Assembly: GCA_949282305.1 (NCBI GenBank)
Contig: CASDPB010000040.1
Location: 62,001 to 126,000 of the forward strand
Reading direction: 5' to 3'
Source: an uncultured Lentisphaeria bacterium
GTDB taxonomy: Bacteria > Verrucomicrobiota > Lentisphaeria > Victivallales > UBA1829
Length of the DNA: 64,000 nucleotides
Position 1 is the stretch's first letter; each line of letters begins with the position of its first letter. Positions 35,729 through 43,794 of this stretch are shown here, piece by piece. Under the pieces are notes generated by a model. The model saw only the letters and a program-made list of their open reading frames with translations. It searched no databases and was not told the DNA's origin. A program made the position numbers and the translations under genes.

Positions 35729-36993
35729 AGAAGCTCTATTATGACATTGCCGTGATCGGCGGCGGGGCGGCGGGACTGACCGCCGCATACGGCTGTGCCT
35801 CCGAAGGCATGAAGACAGTTGTGATCGACCGGGAGGAGACGCCTGGAGGAGTGCTTCTGCAATGTATTCACAACGGATTCGGTCTGCATTATTTCAATGC
35901 GGAACTGACCGGGCCTGAATATGCGGCGAGAGTTTTGAAGCAGGCGGAGGATGCGGGAGCTTCTTTTCTGCTGAGTTCCACGGTCATGAAGATTGAGGAC
36001 TGCGGAGAGGAGAAAATCCTGACGGTCTATTCAAAGGCGGATGGTGTGACTCTGGTTCATGCGAAGGCGGTGATTCTGGCGATGGGATGCCGGGAACGCT
36101 GCCGCGGGAATCTGGGGATTCCGGGCGACCGTGCCGCCGGCATTTTTACCGCCGGACTTGCGCAGCGGCTGCTGAACGTGGAGGGGTGTCTGCCCGGCAG
36201 GAAAGCGGTGATTGTCGGTTCCGGTGACATCGGGCTGATTATGGCGCGGCGTCTGACATGGTGCGGAATCGAAGTGAAGGCGGTAATTGAGATCATGCCT
36301 TATCCGTCCGGATTGAGCCGGAACATCGCACAGTGCCTTGAGGATTTCAATATCCCGCTCCACCTCAGCACGGGCGTGGTGAACATTCATGGACGGGACC
36401 GGGTCGAAAGCGTTACCGCCGCCCCTGTCGAAAACGGCATTCCGCAGATGGACAGGGCATGGAAAATCGAATGCGACACAGTTCTGTTTTCCGTCGGGCT
36501 GATTCCGGAAAACGAGCTTGCCAAGGAGTGCGGTGTTGTGCTGAACCCCGCAACGAACGGGGCATGGGTCGATGGCAATCTTATGACGAATGTACAGGGA
36601 ATTTTTTCCTGCGGGAACGTGCTTCATGTGCATGATCTCGTGGATTTCGTGTCCGAGGAGGCACTGCGCTGCGCCGCCTGTGCCGTTCAATGGAGCAGGT
36701 CGAAGGAGAAGAGCCCGGTTCTGCAGGGCAGGACAACATGCGGCGAGCATTTGCGCTATGTGGTTCCGAACTGTTATGTTCCCGGCGGAGAAGGACATTT
36801 CTACATGCGCCCGAAAATCGTCGCATCCGCGGCGGAGCTCGCCGTGAGGGCAGGGGAAAGGGAGATTCTGCGGAAAAGACTGCACTGGGTCAAACCCGCG
36901 GAAATGATCGCCGTGACTCTTCCCGCGGCGCTTGCCGCAGACTGCACCCCCGGAGAGACTCTGAACTTTGAACTGAAAGAGGTGAAGGCATGA
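35725..36993 (+). CDS. GlpB-like NAD(P)/FAD-dependent oxidoreductase
   Basis: The 422-residue protein has two dinucleotide folds: DIAVIGGGAAGLTAAYG at the start and AVIVGSGDIGLIMARRL near residue 155. It is the pyridine-nucleotide-disulphide type without a redox disulphide. Partners of GlpA-like proteins use this subunit to pass electrons to or from NAD(P). The start codon overlaps the previous stop (ATGA) and the next gene overlaps its own stop the same way. It contains a HVHDLVDFVSEEA stretch near the C-terminal third, typical of this subfamily. Confidence 0.85.
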   Translation: MKKLYYDIAVIGGGAAGLTAAYGCASEGMKTVVIDREETPGGVLLQCIHNGFGLHYFNAELTGPEYAARVLKQAEDAGASFLLSSTVMKIEDCGEEKILTVYSKADGVTLVHAKAVILAMGCRERCRGNLGIPGDRAAGIFTAGLAQRLLNVEGCLPGRKAVIVGSGDIGLIMARRLTWCGIEVKAVIEIMPYPSGLSRNIAQCLEDFNIPLHLSTGVVNIHGRDRVESVTAAPVENGIPQMDRAWKIECDTVLFSVGLIPENELAKECGVVLNPATNGAWVDGNLMTNVQGIFSCGNVLHVHDLVDFVSEEALRCAACAVQWSRSKEKSPVLQGRTTCGEHLRYVVPNCYVPGGEGHFYMRPKIVASAAELAVRAGEREILRKRLHWVKPAEMIAVTLPAALAADCTPGETLNFELKEVKA

Positions 36994-37352
36994 GGAAAAC
37001 TGAAAAAATCTGCATCGGATGCCCGGCGGGATGTCATCTTGAGATCACGGTTCGGGAAGACGGTTCGCTTCAGATCGCCGGAAACACCTGCAGGCGCGGG
37101 ATCGCCTATGCGGAAAATGAGATGCGCGATCCGCGCCGCGTTGTAACCGCGGTGGTGCATTGCAGCTCGGAAAGACTGCCCTGCATTCCTGTGCGGACAG
37201 ATCAGGCGCTGCCTGTAAAGCTGATTGAACCGCTGCTCCGGCGGCTTTACTCAATGAAGGTGTGCGCCCCGGTTCGTGCCGGCGACATCCTGATCCGTGA
37301 CTTTGAAGGCAGCGGGATCAACGTGGTGTTTACAAGGGACTCCGAACCATGA
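36990..37352 (+). CDS. DUF1667 protein, partner of GlpA/GlpB-like oxidoreductases
   Basis: This 120-residue protein begins MRKTEKICIGCPAGCHLEITV and has CxxCxxxC plus a later Cys (NTCRRG), which could bind an iron-sulphur cluster. DUF1667 genes regularly follow the two oxidoreductase genes in Firmicutes and Thermotogae, in the place where GlpC would be expected. It is therefore likely a third electron-transfer subunit. There is no membrane segment. It overlaps neighbours by 4 bp at both ends. Confidence 0.85.
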   Translation: MRKTEKICIGCPAGCHLEITVREDGSLQIAGNTCRRGIAYAENEMRDPRRVVTAVVHCSSERLPCIPVRTDQALPVKLIEPLLRRLYSMKVCAPVRAGDILIRDFEGSGINVVFTRDSEP

Positions 37353-38155
37353 AACATGATCTTTCAAAACTTCGCCATGTCGTGATGGATATGGACGGCA
37401 CAATTTACCGGGGAAAGGAGCTCTTCCCGACGACGCAGCCTTTTCTGCGCCGTCTGAAGTCCCTCGGAATCGGTTACACGTTTCTGACGAACAACTCCTC
37501 GCGAAGCGTGGACGACTATCTTGAACATCTGCGTCGTTTCGGAATCAGGATACGGCGGGAGCAGATGTTCACCTCCACTTTGAACACGGTTGCCTACCTG
37601 AAGGCGGAGCATCCGGCGGCGAAGAGGCTTTTCATGATCGGGACGGAGGTTTTCCGGCGGGAAATGGAGGAATACGGTTTTCATGATGTGAACATGACGG
37701 ATGAACCCGATGCGGTCGTGACGGCATTCGACACCGCGCTGCAATATGAACGGCTCTGCAAGGCGGCGTGGTGGATCAAACGGGGCAAACTCTGGATTGC
37801 GACGCATCCCGATACGGAATGTCCGACGGAACTGGATACGACTCTGATCGACTGCGGAAGCATCACCGCATGTCTGGAAAAAGTGTCCGGCCGCTCTCCT
37901 GTCGTTCTGGGCAAGCCGAATCCTGAAATTCTCTGCGAGATCATGCGCCGGAACGGGGTCGCTCCGGAGGAGACCGCGATGTGCGGAGACCGTCTTTACA
38001 CTGACCTGCGTCTTGCCGCGAACGCCGGAACAACAGGTGTGCTGATCAGTTCCGAACCGCCGGAAAAAATTCCCGGCAACTTTGCCGATCTCACCGTGCC
38101 GGACCTTGAAGAATTCGGCAGACAAATCTCTCTGGCAAAATGCGGAAAGATATGA
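37349..38155 (+). CDS. HAD-IIA phosphatase (NagD / phosphoglycolate-phosphatase-like)
   Basis: The 268-residue protein has motif I VVMDMDGTIY, motif II TFLTNNSS and motif IV CGDRLYTDLRLAANAG, the full HAD-IIA set with a C2 cap. Relatives remove phosphate from nucleotides, phosphoglycolate, 4-nitrophenylphosphate or glycerol-3-phosphate. Its ATGA overlap with DUF1667 puts it in the same transcript as the GlpA/GlpB-like pair, so glycerol-3-phosphate or a related triose phosphate is a reasonable substrate. That is inference from position. Confidence 0.88.
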   Translation: MKHDLSKLRHVVMDMDGTIYRGKELFPTTQPFLRRLKSLGIGYTFLTNNSSRSVDDYLEHLRRFGIRIRREQMFTSTLNTVAYLKAEHPAAKRLFMIGTEVFRREMEEYGFHDVNMTDEPDAVVTAFDTALQYERLCKAAWWIKRGKLWIATHPDTECPTELDTTLIDCGSITACLEKVSGRSPVVLGKPNPEILCEIMRRNGVAPEETAMCGDRLYTDLRLAANAGTTGVLISSEPPEKIPGNFADLTVPDLEEFGRQISLAKCGKI

Positions 38156-38161
38156 TATATT
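38132..38161 (+). promoter_or_regulatory. Predicted promoter of the symporter gene
   Basis: CTGGCA at 38132-38137 and TATATT at 38156-38161 are 18 bp apart. It lies at the end of the HAD gene, 48 bp before the symporter start. Confidence 0.5.
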
Positions 38162-38209
38162 ACTTTTTCTGATTTCGTTTTGCCGAAAAAACAACAAAAG
38201 AGAGATTGT

Positions 38210-39523
38210 ATGCTGAAGAAAATCATTGCCGGATATTTTTCCGTGGCGCTTGTCTGGCGCGTCGCCATTGCCTTTGTTCTCGGTATTGCCGCCGGTATTT
38301 CATGTTCACGGCTGGGGGCATGTTACGGGGAGGAGCTGACTGCGCGGATCACGGCGGTCGTTTCGCCTTTCGGGACGGTGCTCATTGCGATGCTGAAAAT
38401 GGTGGTGATTCCCATCATCTTCTTTTCCCTGGTCGCCGGAGCGGCGAGCCTGCCGGTCAAGAAGTTCGGCAGACTCGGACTGTCGGTTCTGGTGTGGTAC
38501 TTCCTGACCTCGCTTTTTGCGGGAGTCTTCGGGATTTTCCTTGCCGTGGTCATGAATCCCGCCATGGAGAATGCGCAGAAACTTTCCGAAAAGTTTCTGC
38601 CGCAGGTCGGCGCGATGAAGATGCACGGGACGGCGGGCGGAATTTCCCAGTTCATCAACAATCTTTTTATGAATCCGTTCCAGGCGCTTGCGGAAGGACA
38701 GTTCCTGCCGATCATCATCTTTTCCATCCTCTTCGGGCTTGCCGCACGCATTGTGATCGAACAGCACGGCGAGGAATCGAAAACCGGCAGAGCCGTGGAG
38801 CTGATGCTTGATGTGTTTGACGCCGCGCAGAAGGCTTCATTCAAGATCATCGACTGGGTGATGGAGTATTTCCCCGTCGGCGTATTTGCGCTTACGACGG
38901 TCAATTTTGCCGTGTACGGAACGAAACTGTTCGGTCCTTACGTGCGGATTGCCGGATGCGTCATGATCGGCGTCCTGCTGATGATCTTTCTGATTTATCC
39001 GATGTTCCTTCTGCTGCTCTGCCGCGAAAATCCTTATCGTGTAATGAACAAGATCAAGGAAGCGGTCATTACGGCATTTCTGACCCGTTCCAGCGCGGCG
39101 ACTCTGCCGATTTCTTTCCGAATCGCGAAGGAGAAGCTCCATGTGAAGGAACAGCTTTCAAGTTTCGCCCTGCCGCTCGGAGCCACGATCAATATGGACG
39201 GAGTCTGCATCCATCTGCCGGTTTTCGCAATCCTCGCCGCAAACATTTTCGGGATTCAGATTGGAGTTTCGCAGCTGGCGGTTCTGCTGGTATCCGTGGT
39301 CTTTGCATCGGTCGGAGCCGGCGGCATCCCCGGCGGAAGCGTTTTTCTGCTGTTCATGGTGCTGGCGAATCTCGGGCTGAATGATTCCGAGGTCGCGATG
39401 ATTGTGGCGCTTGCCATCGGAATCAATCCGCTCCTCGACATGTTTGAGACGGCGTGCAATGTGGCGGGCGACAATGTCTGCAACTATATTGTCGGAAAAC
39501 GCGGCGGAATGCTGGAAAAGTAG
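38210..39523 (+). CDS. Dicarboxylate/amino acid:cation symporter (DAACS family)
   Basis: The 437-residue membrane protein has the family hallmarks: LIAMLKMVVIPIIFFSLVAGAASL near residue 60, the serine-rich FLTRSSAATLPISF in reentrant hairpin 1, and LPLGATINMDGVCIHLPVFAIL, whose NMDG is the Na+/substrate site. GAGGIPGG in hairpin 2 follows. It takes up glutamate, aspartate or C4-dicarboxylates with Na+ or H+. The ATG at 38210 was chosen over a TTG at 38180 because AGAGAG lies just before it. It has its own promoter. Confidence 0.93.
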   Translation: MLKKIIAGYFSVALVWRVAIAFVLGIAAGISCSRLGACYGEELTARITAVVSPFGTVLIAMLKMVVIPIIFFSLVAGAASLPVKKFGRLGLSVLVWYFLTSLFAGVFGIFLAVVMNPAMENAQKLSEKFLPQVGAMKMHGTAGGISQFINNLFMNPFQALAEGQFLPIIIFSILFGLAARIVIEQHGEESKTGRAVELMLDVFDAAQKASFKIIDWVMEYFPVGVFALTTVNFAVYGTKLFGPYVRIAGCVMIGVLLMIFLIYPMFLLLLCRENPYRVMNKIKEAVITAFLTRSSAATLPISFRIAKEKLHVKEQLSSFALPLGATINMDGVCIHLPVFAILAANIFGIQIGVSQLAVLLVSVVFASVGAGGIPGGSVFLLFMVLANLGLNDSEVAMIVALAIGINPLLDMFETACNVAGDNVCNYIVGKRGGMLEK

Positions 39524-39544
39524 CCTGCAATTTCATTTCCGGGG

Positions 39545-39573
39545 TTGCATTTTCTGTTTTTTCTGTTTATATT
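39545..39573 (+). promoter_or_regulatory. Promoter of the zinc-ribbon/DUF2752 unit
   Basis: TTGCAT at 39545-39550, a 17-bp spacer and TATATT at 39568-39573 lie 20 bp before a strong AGGAGGGAG. The leader would be short. Confidence 0.6.
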
Positions 39574-39593
39574 GGCGGAAACAGGAGGGAGCA

Positions 39594-39704
39594 ATGTATT
39601 GTCAGAATTGTGGAAAAGAGATGAGTGCCAATGCCAGGTTCTGTTCCGCGTGCGGCGCTTCGCTGGGACAGCGTGTCGTGGTTGCGGATCATGCAGCATC
39701 CTGA
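39594..39704 (+). CDS. 36-residue zinc-ribbon peptide, possibly the severed N-terminus of the DUF2752 protein
   Basis: The ATG has a near-ideal AGGAGGGAG 3-4 nt before it. The product MYCQNCGKEMSANARFCSAC has two CxxC pairs, the zinc_ribbon_2 pattern seen at the N-terminus of many membrane proteins. It stops at 39702-39704, and the DUF2752 reading frame (+1) overlaps it. Either this is a real small protein translationally coupled to DUF2752, or a frameshift has split one protein. Confidence 0.55.
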   Translation: MYCQNCGKEMSANARFCSACGASLGQRVVVADHAAS

Positions 39705-40125
39705 TTTCCGGGAATCTGCCGGAAACGACCCGGTCAAAAAAATAAAACAGGAGCGTTTGGTGAAACTTCTGTTCTTTATTTTTCTGGCGGCTGCCGGCGG
39801 ACTCGGGCTGGCTTTCCTGTATTTTCATGATCCCGTTTCGACACGCTGGCTGCCGCAATGCGCCTTTTACCGGCTGACGGGGTTCTACTGTTCCGGCTGT
39901 GGAACGACGCGGGCGCTTTATGCGGCTCTTCACGGAGAGTTTTACGTGGCGTTCCGCTATAACCTGCTGTTGTTTCCATCGCTGGTCCTGATCGGCGTTC
40001 TGCTCTGGAAACCGCATCTTGCCCTGCGGACATGGGTTGCTTATCCTGTTCTGATTATCCTTGTGCTTTATTGGATTCTGCGCAATATTCCTGTTTATCC
40101 GTTTCTTCTGCTGGCTCCGCATTGA
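39691..40125 (+). CDS. DUF2752 membrane protein
   Basis: The region CAFYRLTGFYCSGCGTTRALYALLHG-like sequence, here CSGCGTTRALYA, is the diagnostic DUF2752 motif; two or three hydrophobic segments follow. Starting at the ATG at 39691 gives 144 residues, in a frame that overlaps the upstream zinc ribbon by 14 bp. The family has no established function, although it often accompanies zinc-ribbon or TM2 modules. No strong ribosome binding site precedes 39691, which supports coupling or a frameshift. Confidence 0.75.
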   Translation: MQHPDFRESAGNDPVKKIKQERLVKLLFFIFLAAAGGLGLAFLYFHDPVSTRWLPQCAFYRLTGFYCSGCGTTRALYAALHGEFYVAFRYNLLLFPSLVLIGVLLWKPHLALRTWVAYPVLIILVLYWILRNIPVYPFLLLAPH

Positions 40126-40147
40126 AAATTGTTTTTCCTGAAACCTG

Positions 40148-40176
40148 CTGGCAAAAATTTTCTTTGAAGCTATATT
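40148..40176 (+). promoter_or_regulatory. Predicted promoter of the heparinase-like gene
   Basis: CTGGCA at 40148-40153, 17-bp spacer, TATATT at 40171-40176, 20 bp before the start codon. Confidence 0.55.
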
Positions 40177-40195
40177 AGGGAAAAGGTCTTATCTT

Positions 40196-42025
40196 ATGAG
40201 AAAAATGTACAGGTTCTTATTCTGCTTCGGGATGACAGTGCTGTCTGTTTCCGGAGCGGCTCAATTACAGGAGAAACATATCATGCTGCCGGAAATTGCA
40301 GACACCCATCCCCGCCTGTTGGTGAATCCGAAGACAAAGTTTCAGGCATTGGAAAAGGTTCTGGGGACATCCGCGGGGAGAGCTCTTGCGGAGCGTGTGG
40401 TTCATGACGCCGAAGTCCTGCTGAAGGAAGTTCCCGTGGAACGGGTTATGCAGGGGCGCCGTCTGCTTGCCGTCAGCCGCAATGTGCTCTACCGGGTCAA
40501 TTCGCTTGCGATGGCTTATCATCTGACGCGGGAACGCCGCTTTGCGGAGCGTGCCGCGCAGGAAATGTGCGCCGTTGCCGGTTTCAGTGACTGGAATCCG
40601 TCGCATTTTCTTGATGTCGCGGAGATTACCCTTGCCCTTGCCGTCGGTTACGACTGGCTTTATGATATGTTGAATGATGAACAGCGTTTGAAGATCCGCA
40701 CTGCGATCATAGAGAAGGGAATCAAGCCTTCTTTCTCCGGGAGGCACTGGTGGATTACAGGAAAGAACAACTGGAATCAGGTCTGCCATGCGGGAATGGT
40801 CGCGGGTGCGCTTGCTGTTGCCGATTCCGAGCCGGAACTGGCGGAGAAGACGATTCTGCGCGCAATCCGCAATCTGCCGCGTTCCATGAAAGCCTCTTTT
40901 TCTCCGAACGGCGCCTATCCGGAGGGTCCGACCTACTGGGGATATGGAACGGAATTCACCGTGGTTCTGCTGGCGTTGCTGGAAGGTGCGTTCGGGCAGG
41001 ATTTCGGGCTTTCGGAAATTCCGGGATTTTCCGTTACCGGCGATTTCGTGATCGCTTCGACTGCGCCGACAGGAGAACTGTTCAATTATGCCGACTGCGG
41101 AAAGAGACTCGGAAGCTCTTTTGCAATGCACTGGCTGATCCATCGATTCAACCGTCCCGACTGGTTTTCTAAAAATGAGCGGAAGGCACTGGCGCGCGAG
41201 GCGAAGCGGCGCCCGCGCACGCTGAAAAACAGTCAGAACCGGCTGCTGCCGCTCTCTCTGCTGTATCTGCGGGACTGGCCGGAAACCGCGAACCGGAATC
41301 TTCTCTTTTACAGCGGGGATGCCGCGGAGGTGCCGATTGCGGTCTATCGGACAGGCTGGAAGTCCACGGATGCCTACCTGGGAGTCAAGGGCGGTTCCCC
41401 GTCAGGCCCGCATGGGCACATGGACGGCGGTTCTTTCGTCTATGAGGCGGATGGTGTCCGCTGGGCTTCGGATCTCGGCTCCGAGAATTATCACCGGATT
41501 GAGTCGCAGGGGCTTGCATTATGGGATGCCGGACAGGAGAGTGACCGCTGGCGTATTTTCCGCATCGGACCGGACAGTCACAACATTTTCCGGATCGACG
41601 GAGGCCCTCAGCTTGTGAAGGGGAGGGCCGAGATCATTGATTTCCGGCCGGACCGGTGTGTTCTCGATTTGACCTCTTTGTATGCGGACAAGGCGAAGAA
41701 GGCGGTCCGCAGACTGGAACTCCGCCCGGACCGCTCTTTGAAAGTGACGGACGTCCTGAGCGGCTTGAAACCGAATTCCCGGATATGCTGGCAGTTATGC
41801 ACTGCCGCGGAGGCTTCGGGGGCGGAAACTCTGCGGCTGCGTTCCGGGGGGAAGACCCTTGCCGTCAGGAAAAACCGGGACGGCAGATGGAGGATTGTTT
41901 CGGCGGAGTCCCTGATGCACGGGTTTGATTCCCCGAATCCGGGCATCCGGATTGTTTCGTTTGACGCCCTTGTTCCGGCGGATGGCAGTCTGGAGCTCAG
42001 CGTTGAATTTCTGCCGGGAGAATAA
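40196..42025 (+). CDS. Secreted heparinase II/III-like protein
   Basis: A signal peptide (about 1-22) is followed by an alpha/alpha toroid (residues 40-330, rich in helices; LAMAYHLTRERRFAERAAQEM and VGYDWLYDML) and then the beta-sandwich of the heparinase II/III family. The conserved GPHGHMDGGSFVYEADGVRWASDLG near residue 405 carries a probable catalytic His. Such enzymes cleave uronic-acid-containing glycans such as heparan, alginate or oligoalginate by beta-elimination. At 609 aa it is a full-length family member. Its substrate is not predictable. It has its own promoter. Confidence 0.88.
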   Translation: MRKMYRFLFCFGMTVLSVSGAAQLQEKHIMLPEIADTHPRLLVNPKTKFQALEKVLGTSAGRALAERVVHDAEVLLKEVPVERVMQGRRLLAVSRNVLYRVNSLAMAYHLTRERRFAERAAQEMCAVAGFSDWNPSHFLDVAEITLALAVGYDWLYDMLNDEQRLKIRTAIIEKGIKPSFSGRHWWITGKNNWNQVCHAGMVAGALAVADSEPELAEKTILRAIRNLPRSMKASFSPNGAYPEGPTYWGYGTEFTVVLLALLEGAFGQDFGLSEIPGFSVTGDFVIASTAPTGELFNYADCGKRLGSSFAMHWLIHRFNRPDWFSKNERKALAREAKRRPRTLKNSQNRLLPLSLLYLRDWPETANRNLLFYSGDAAEVPIAVYRTGWKSTDAYLGVKGGSPSGPHGHMDGGSFVYEADGVRWASDLGSENYHRIESQGLALWDAGQESDRWRIFRIGPDSHNIFRIDGGPQLVKGRAEIIDFRPDRCVLDLTSLYADKAKKAVRRLELRPDRSLKVTDVLSGLKPNSRICWQLCTAAEASGAETLRLRSGGKTLAVRKNRDGRWRIVSAESLMHGFDSPNPGIRIVSFDALVPADGSLELSVEFLPGE

Positions 42026-42054
42026 GGCGCGGGAATGGCAGCGCGGCTGACAGT

Positions 42055-43011
42055 TTACCGTGCCTGTTTTTTCATGCGTTTCTGATGGATGAGGGTATTG
42101 CGTTCCCAGAAGACCCCGTCGGTGTAGCCTTGAATACGGGAATCCTTTCCGGCTTCGCGCAGACGTTTTTCCGTAAACAGGCAGTATTCCGTATTGATCT
42201 CGACTCCGGCATAGTGGCGTCCAAGTTTTTTGGCTGTTACGGAGGTGGTTCCGGAACCGGAGAAGGGGTCGAAGACAAACGCCTCCGGCGCGGAGCTGGC
42301 GAGAATCAGCTTGGCAAGCAGTTTTTCCGGCTTCTGCGTCGGATGAGGGGTATTTTCCGGCATGGACCAGTAGGGAACGGAAATGTCATCCCAGAAGTTG
42401 GACGGATGCGTCAATCGGAAACAGCCTTCGCTTTCCTTTGTCCAGTCCCGCGGAACGCCGGCGGGAGAACGATAAGTTGCAATGACCCGCCGTTTCATTT
42501 TGACGGCATTGACGTTGAAATAATATTTTCCGGAGACTGTTGCGAACCAGATGTCCTCCATGGAGTTTTTCCAGTTGGCGGAGGCTCCGCGCCCTTTTTC
42601 TCTCTGCCATGTGATCCGGTTGCGGACGCGGCAGCAGCGGGAAAGGACGGAATAGATGACCGGAGACGATTTCCAGTCGCAGCAGACGTAGATGGAGGCG
42701 TCTTCCTTCAGAAGGCGCAGCAGCGGCTGGAACCAGCCGTTTACATACTCTGCGTAGTCCTGATCGGAAGCGGACCGGAAACGGCTGCCGTTGTAATCCT
42801 TTGTCAGATTGTAAGGCGGATCAATGATGAGGAGATCGACAAAACCGGAGGGAAGGCGGGGAATCACGGACATCAGATCGGCATTGATTGTGCGGTCTGT
42901 GATCTCTTCCAGAGAGAGTGCCTTGTCCGCCGGAATCAGCAGTGACGGCAGAAGCTCCGTTCTTTCCCGGTCGCTGATCGTCATGGTTCTGTTTCTGTCC
43001 GACTGACTCAT
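42055..43011 (-). CDS. Orphan beta-class DNA adenine methyltransferase
   Basis: The 318-residue enzyme has motif IV DPPYN near residue 68 before motif I DPFSGSGTT near residue 250, the order that defines the beta class. A target-recognition segment fills the middle. It would transfer methyl from SAM to N6-adenine (or N4-cytosine). GGAGGG precedes the ATG. No restriction endonuclease or specificity subunit is next to it, so it may be regulatory or the remnant of a restriction-modification system. It lacks the C-terminal extension of CcrM. The target site cannot be read from the sequence. Confidence 0.9.
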   Translation of the reverse strand: MSQSDRNRTMTISDRERTELLPSLLIPADKALSLEEITDRTINADLMSVIPRLPSGFVDLLIIDPPYNLTKDYNGSRFRSASDQDYAEYVNGWFQPLLRLLKEDASIYVCCDWKSSPVIYSVLSRCCRVRNRITWQREKGRGASANWKNSMEDIWFATVSGKYYFNVNAVKMKRRVIATYRSPAGVPRDWTKESEGCFRLTHPSNFWDDISVPYWSMPENTPHPTQKPEKLLAKLILASSAPEAFVFDPFSGSGTTSVTAKKLGRHYAGVEINTEYCLFTEKRLREAGKDSRIQGYTDGVFWERNTLIHQKRMKKQAR

Positions 43012-43032
43012 ATCTGCCCTCCCTGATACAGG

Positions 43033-43065
43033 AAGTCCCGCAGCGCCTGAAGCATTGCGGGACTT
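43033..43065 (-). terminator. Hairpin between khpB and the methyltransferase gene
   Basis: Ten-base arms AAGTCCCGCA and TGCGGGACTT surround a 13-base loop. It lies in the 73-bp gap after the khpB stop. There is no T run, so termination would be weak or Rho-aided. Confidence 0.4.
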
Positions 43066-43084
43066 GCGAATTCCATGAAGATGG

Positions 43085-43774
43085 TTATTTCTTGATAGAA
43101 ATCACTACGCTTTTGAAATTGCCTTCGCCGGTGCTTTCTGTCTGAAGGTCGCTTTCTTTTTCCAGGGTGATGTGTATGATGCGTCTGTCATGCGCGTTCA
43201 TCGGAGGCAGAGTGACAGGTTCCCCCCAGCGTCTGACCTCTTTTGAAGCGTCAATCGCCTGCTGGCGGAGTTTTTCGTCGTTTTCATTGCCGTCATCGTC
43301 GTCGCGGTAGGACTTGCCGCTGTCCCGGCGTCCCCGGGAACTTCTGCGTTCCTCCCGTTTTTCGCCGCCTCTGCGTTCCTCCCGTCTGTCACCGCCGCGC
43401 TTGGAGGAATAACCGTCAATGTCAATGTAAATCTTCGGGAAATCAATGTTTTCCTTCTGCATCATTCTGTTGAGAAGAATCTGGAGGCTTTCGAGCGACT
43501 GTCCTTTTCTGCCGATAATGCGCCCCGCGTCCTCGCTGCTGACGAGCAGATTGATTTTGGAGGTTCTCCCTTCGGCCTTCACCGTGCCTTCGAGTCCGAG
43601 ATAATCCAGCATGGTGGCGAGAGTCTTCTTCGATTTATCCAGCATCTCCTGGGTCACAACAATCTGAGGACGCTGTTCTTTTGCCGGCTGCGGTTGTTCC
43701 TGTGCGGGTGCCTGAACATCGGCTTCCGCTGCGGGAGCCTGTTCCACTGTGTCTGTAACGTTTTCGTTTTCCAT
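43085..43774 (-). CDS. khpB: RNA-binding protein KhpB (Jag/SpoIIIJ-associated), with KH and R3H domains
   Basis: A KH domain lies near residues 70-120, with GRKGQSLESLQILLNR as its GxxG loop, followed by an unusual Arg/Glu-rich stretch of about 45 residues. The R3H domain follows (MNAHDRRIIHITLEKESDLQTES). The N-terminal 50 residues are Ala/Gln/Glu-rich, and the Jag_N domain is missing. In other bacteria KhpA and KhpB act together on RNA and division; the KhpA gene is here also, at 47761. The ATG at 43774 (AAGAGGTAAAC before it) was preferred to 43789. The gene follows yidC by 20 bp. Confidence 0.9.
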   Translation of the reverse strand: MENENVTDTVEQAPAAEADVQAPAQEQPQPAKEQRPQIVVTQEMLDKSKKTLATMLDYLGLEGTVKAEGRTSKINLLVSSEDAGRIIGRKGQSLESLQILLNRMMQKENIDFPKIYIDIDGYSSKRGGDRREERRGGEKREERRSSRGRRDSGKSYRDDDDGNENDEKLRQQAIDASKEVRRWGEPVTLPPMNAHDRRIIHITLEKESDLQTESTGEGNFKSVVISIKK

Positions 43775-43794
43775 GTTTACCTCTTGCATTTCTG

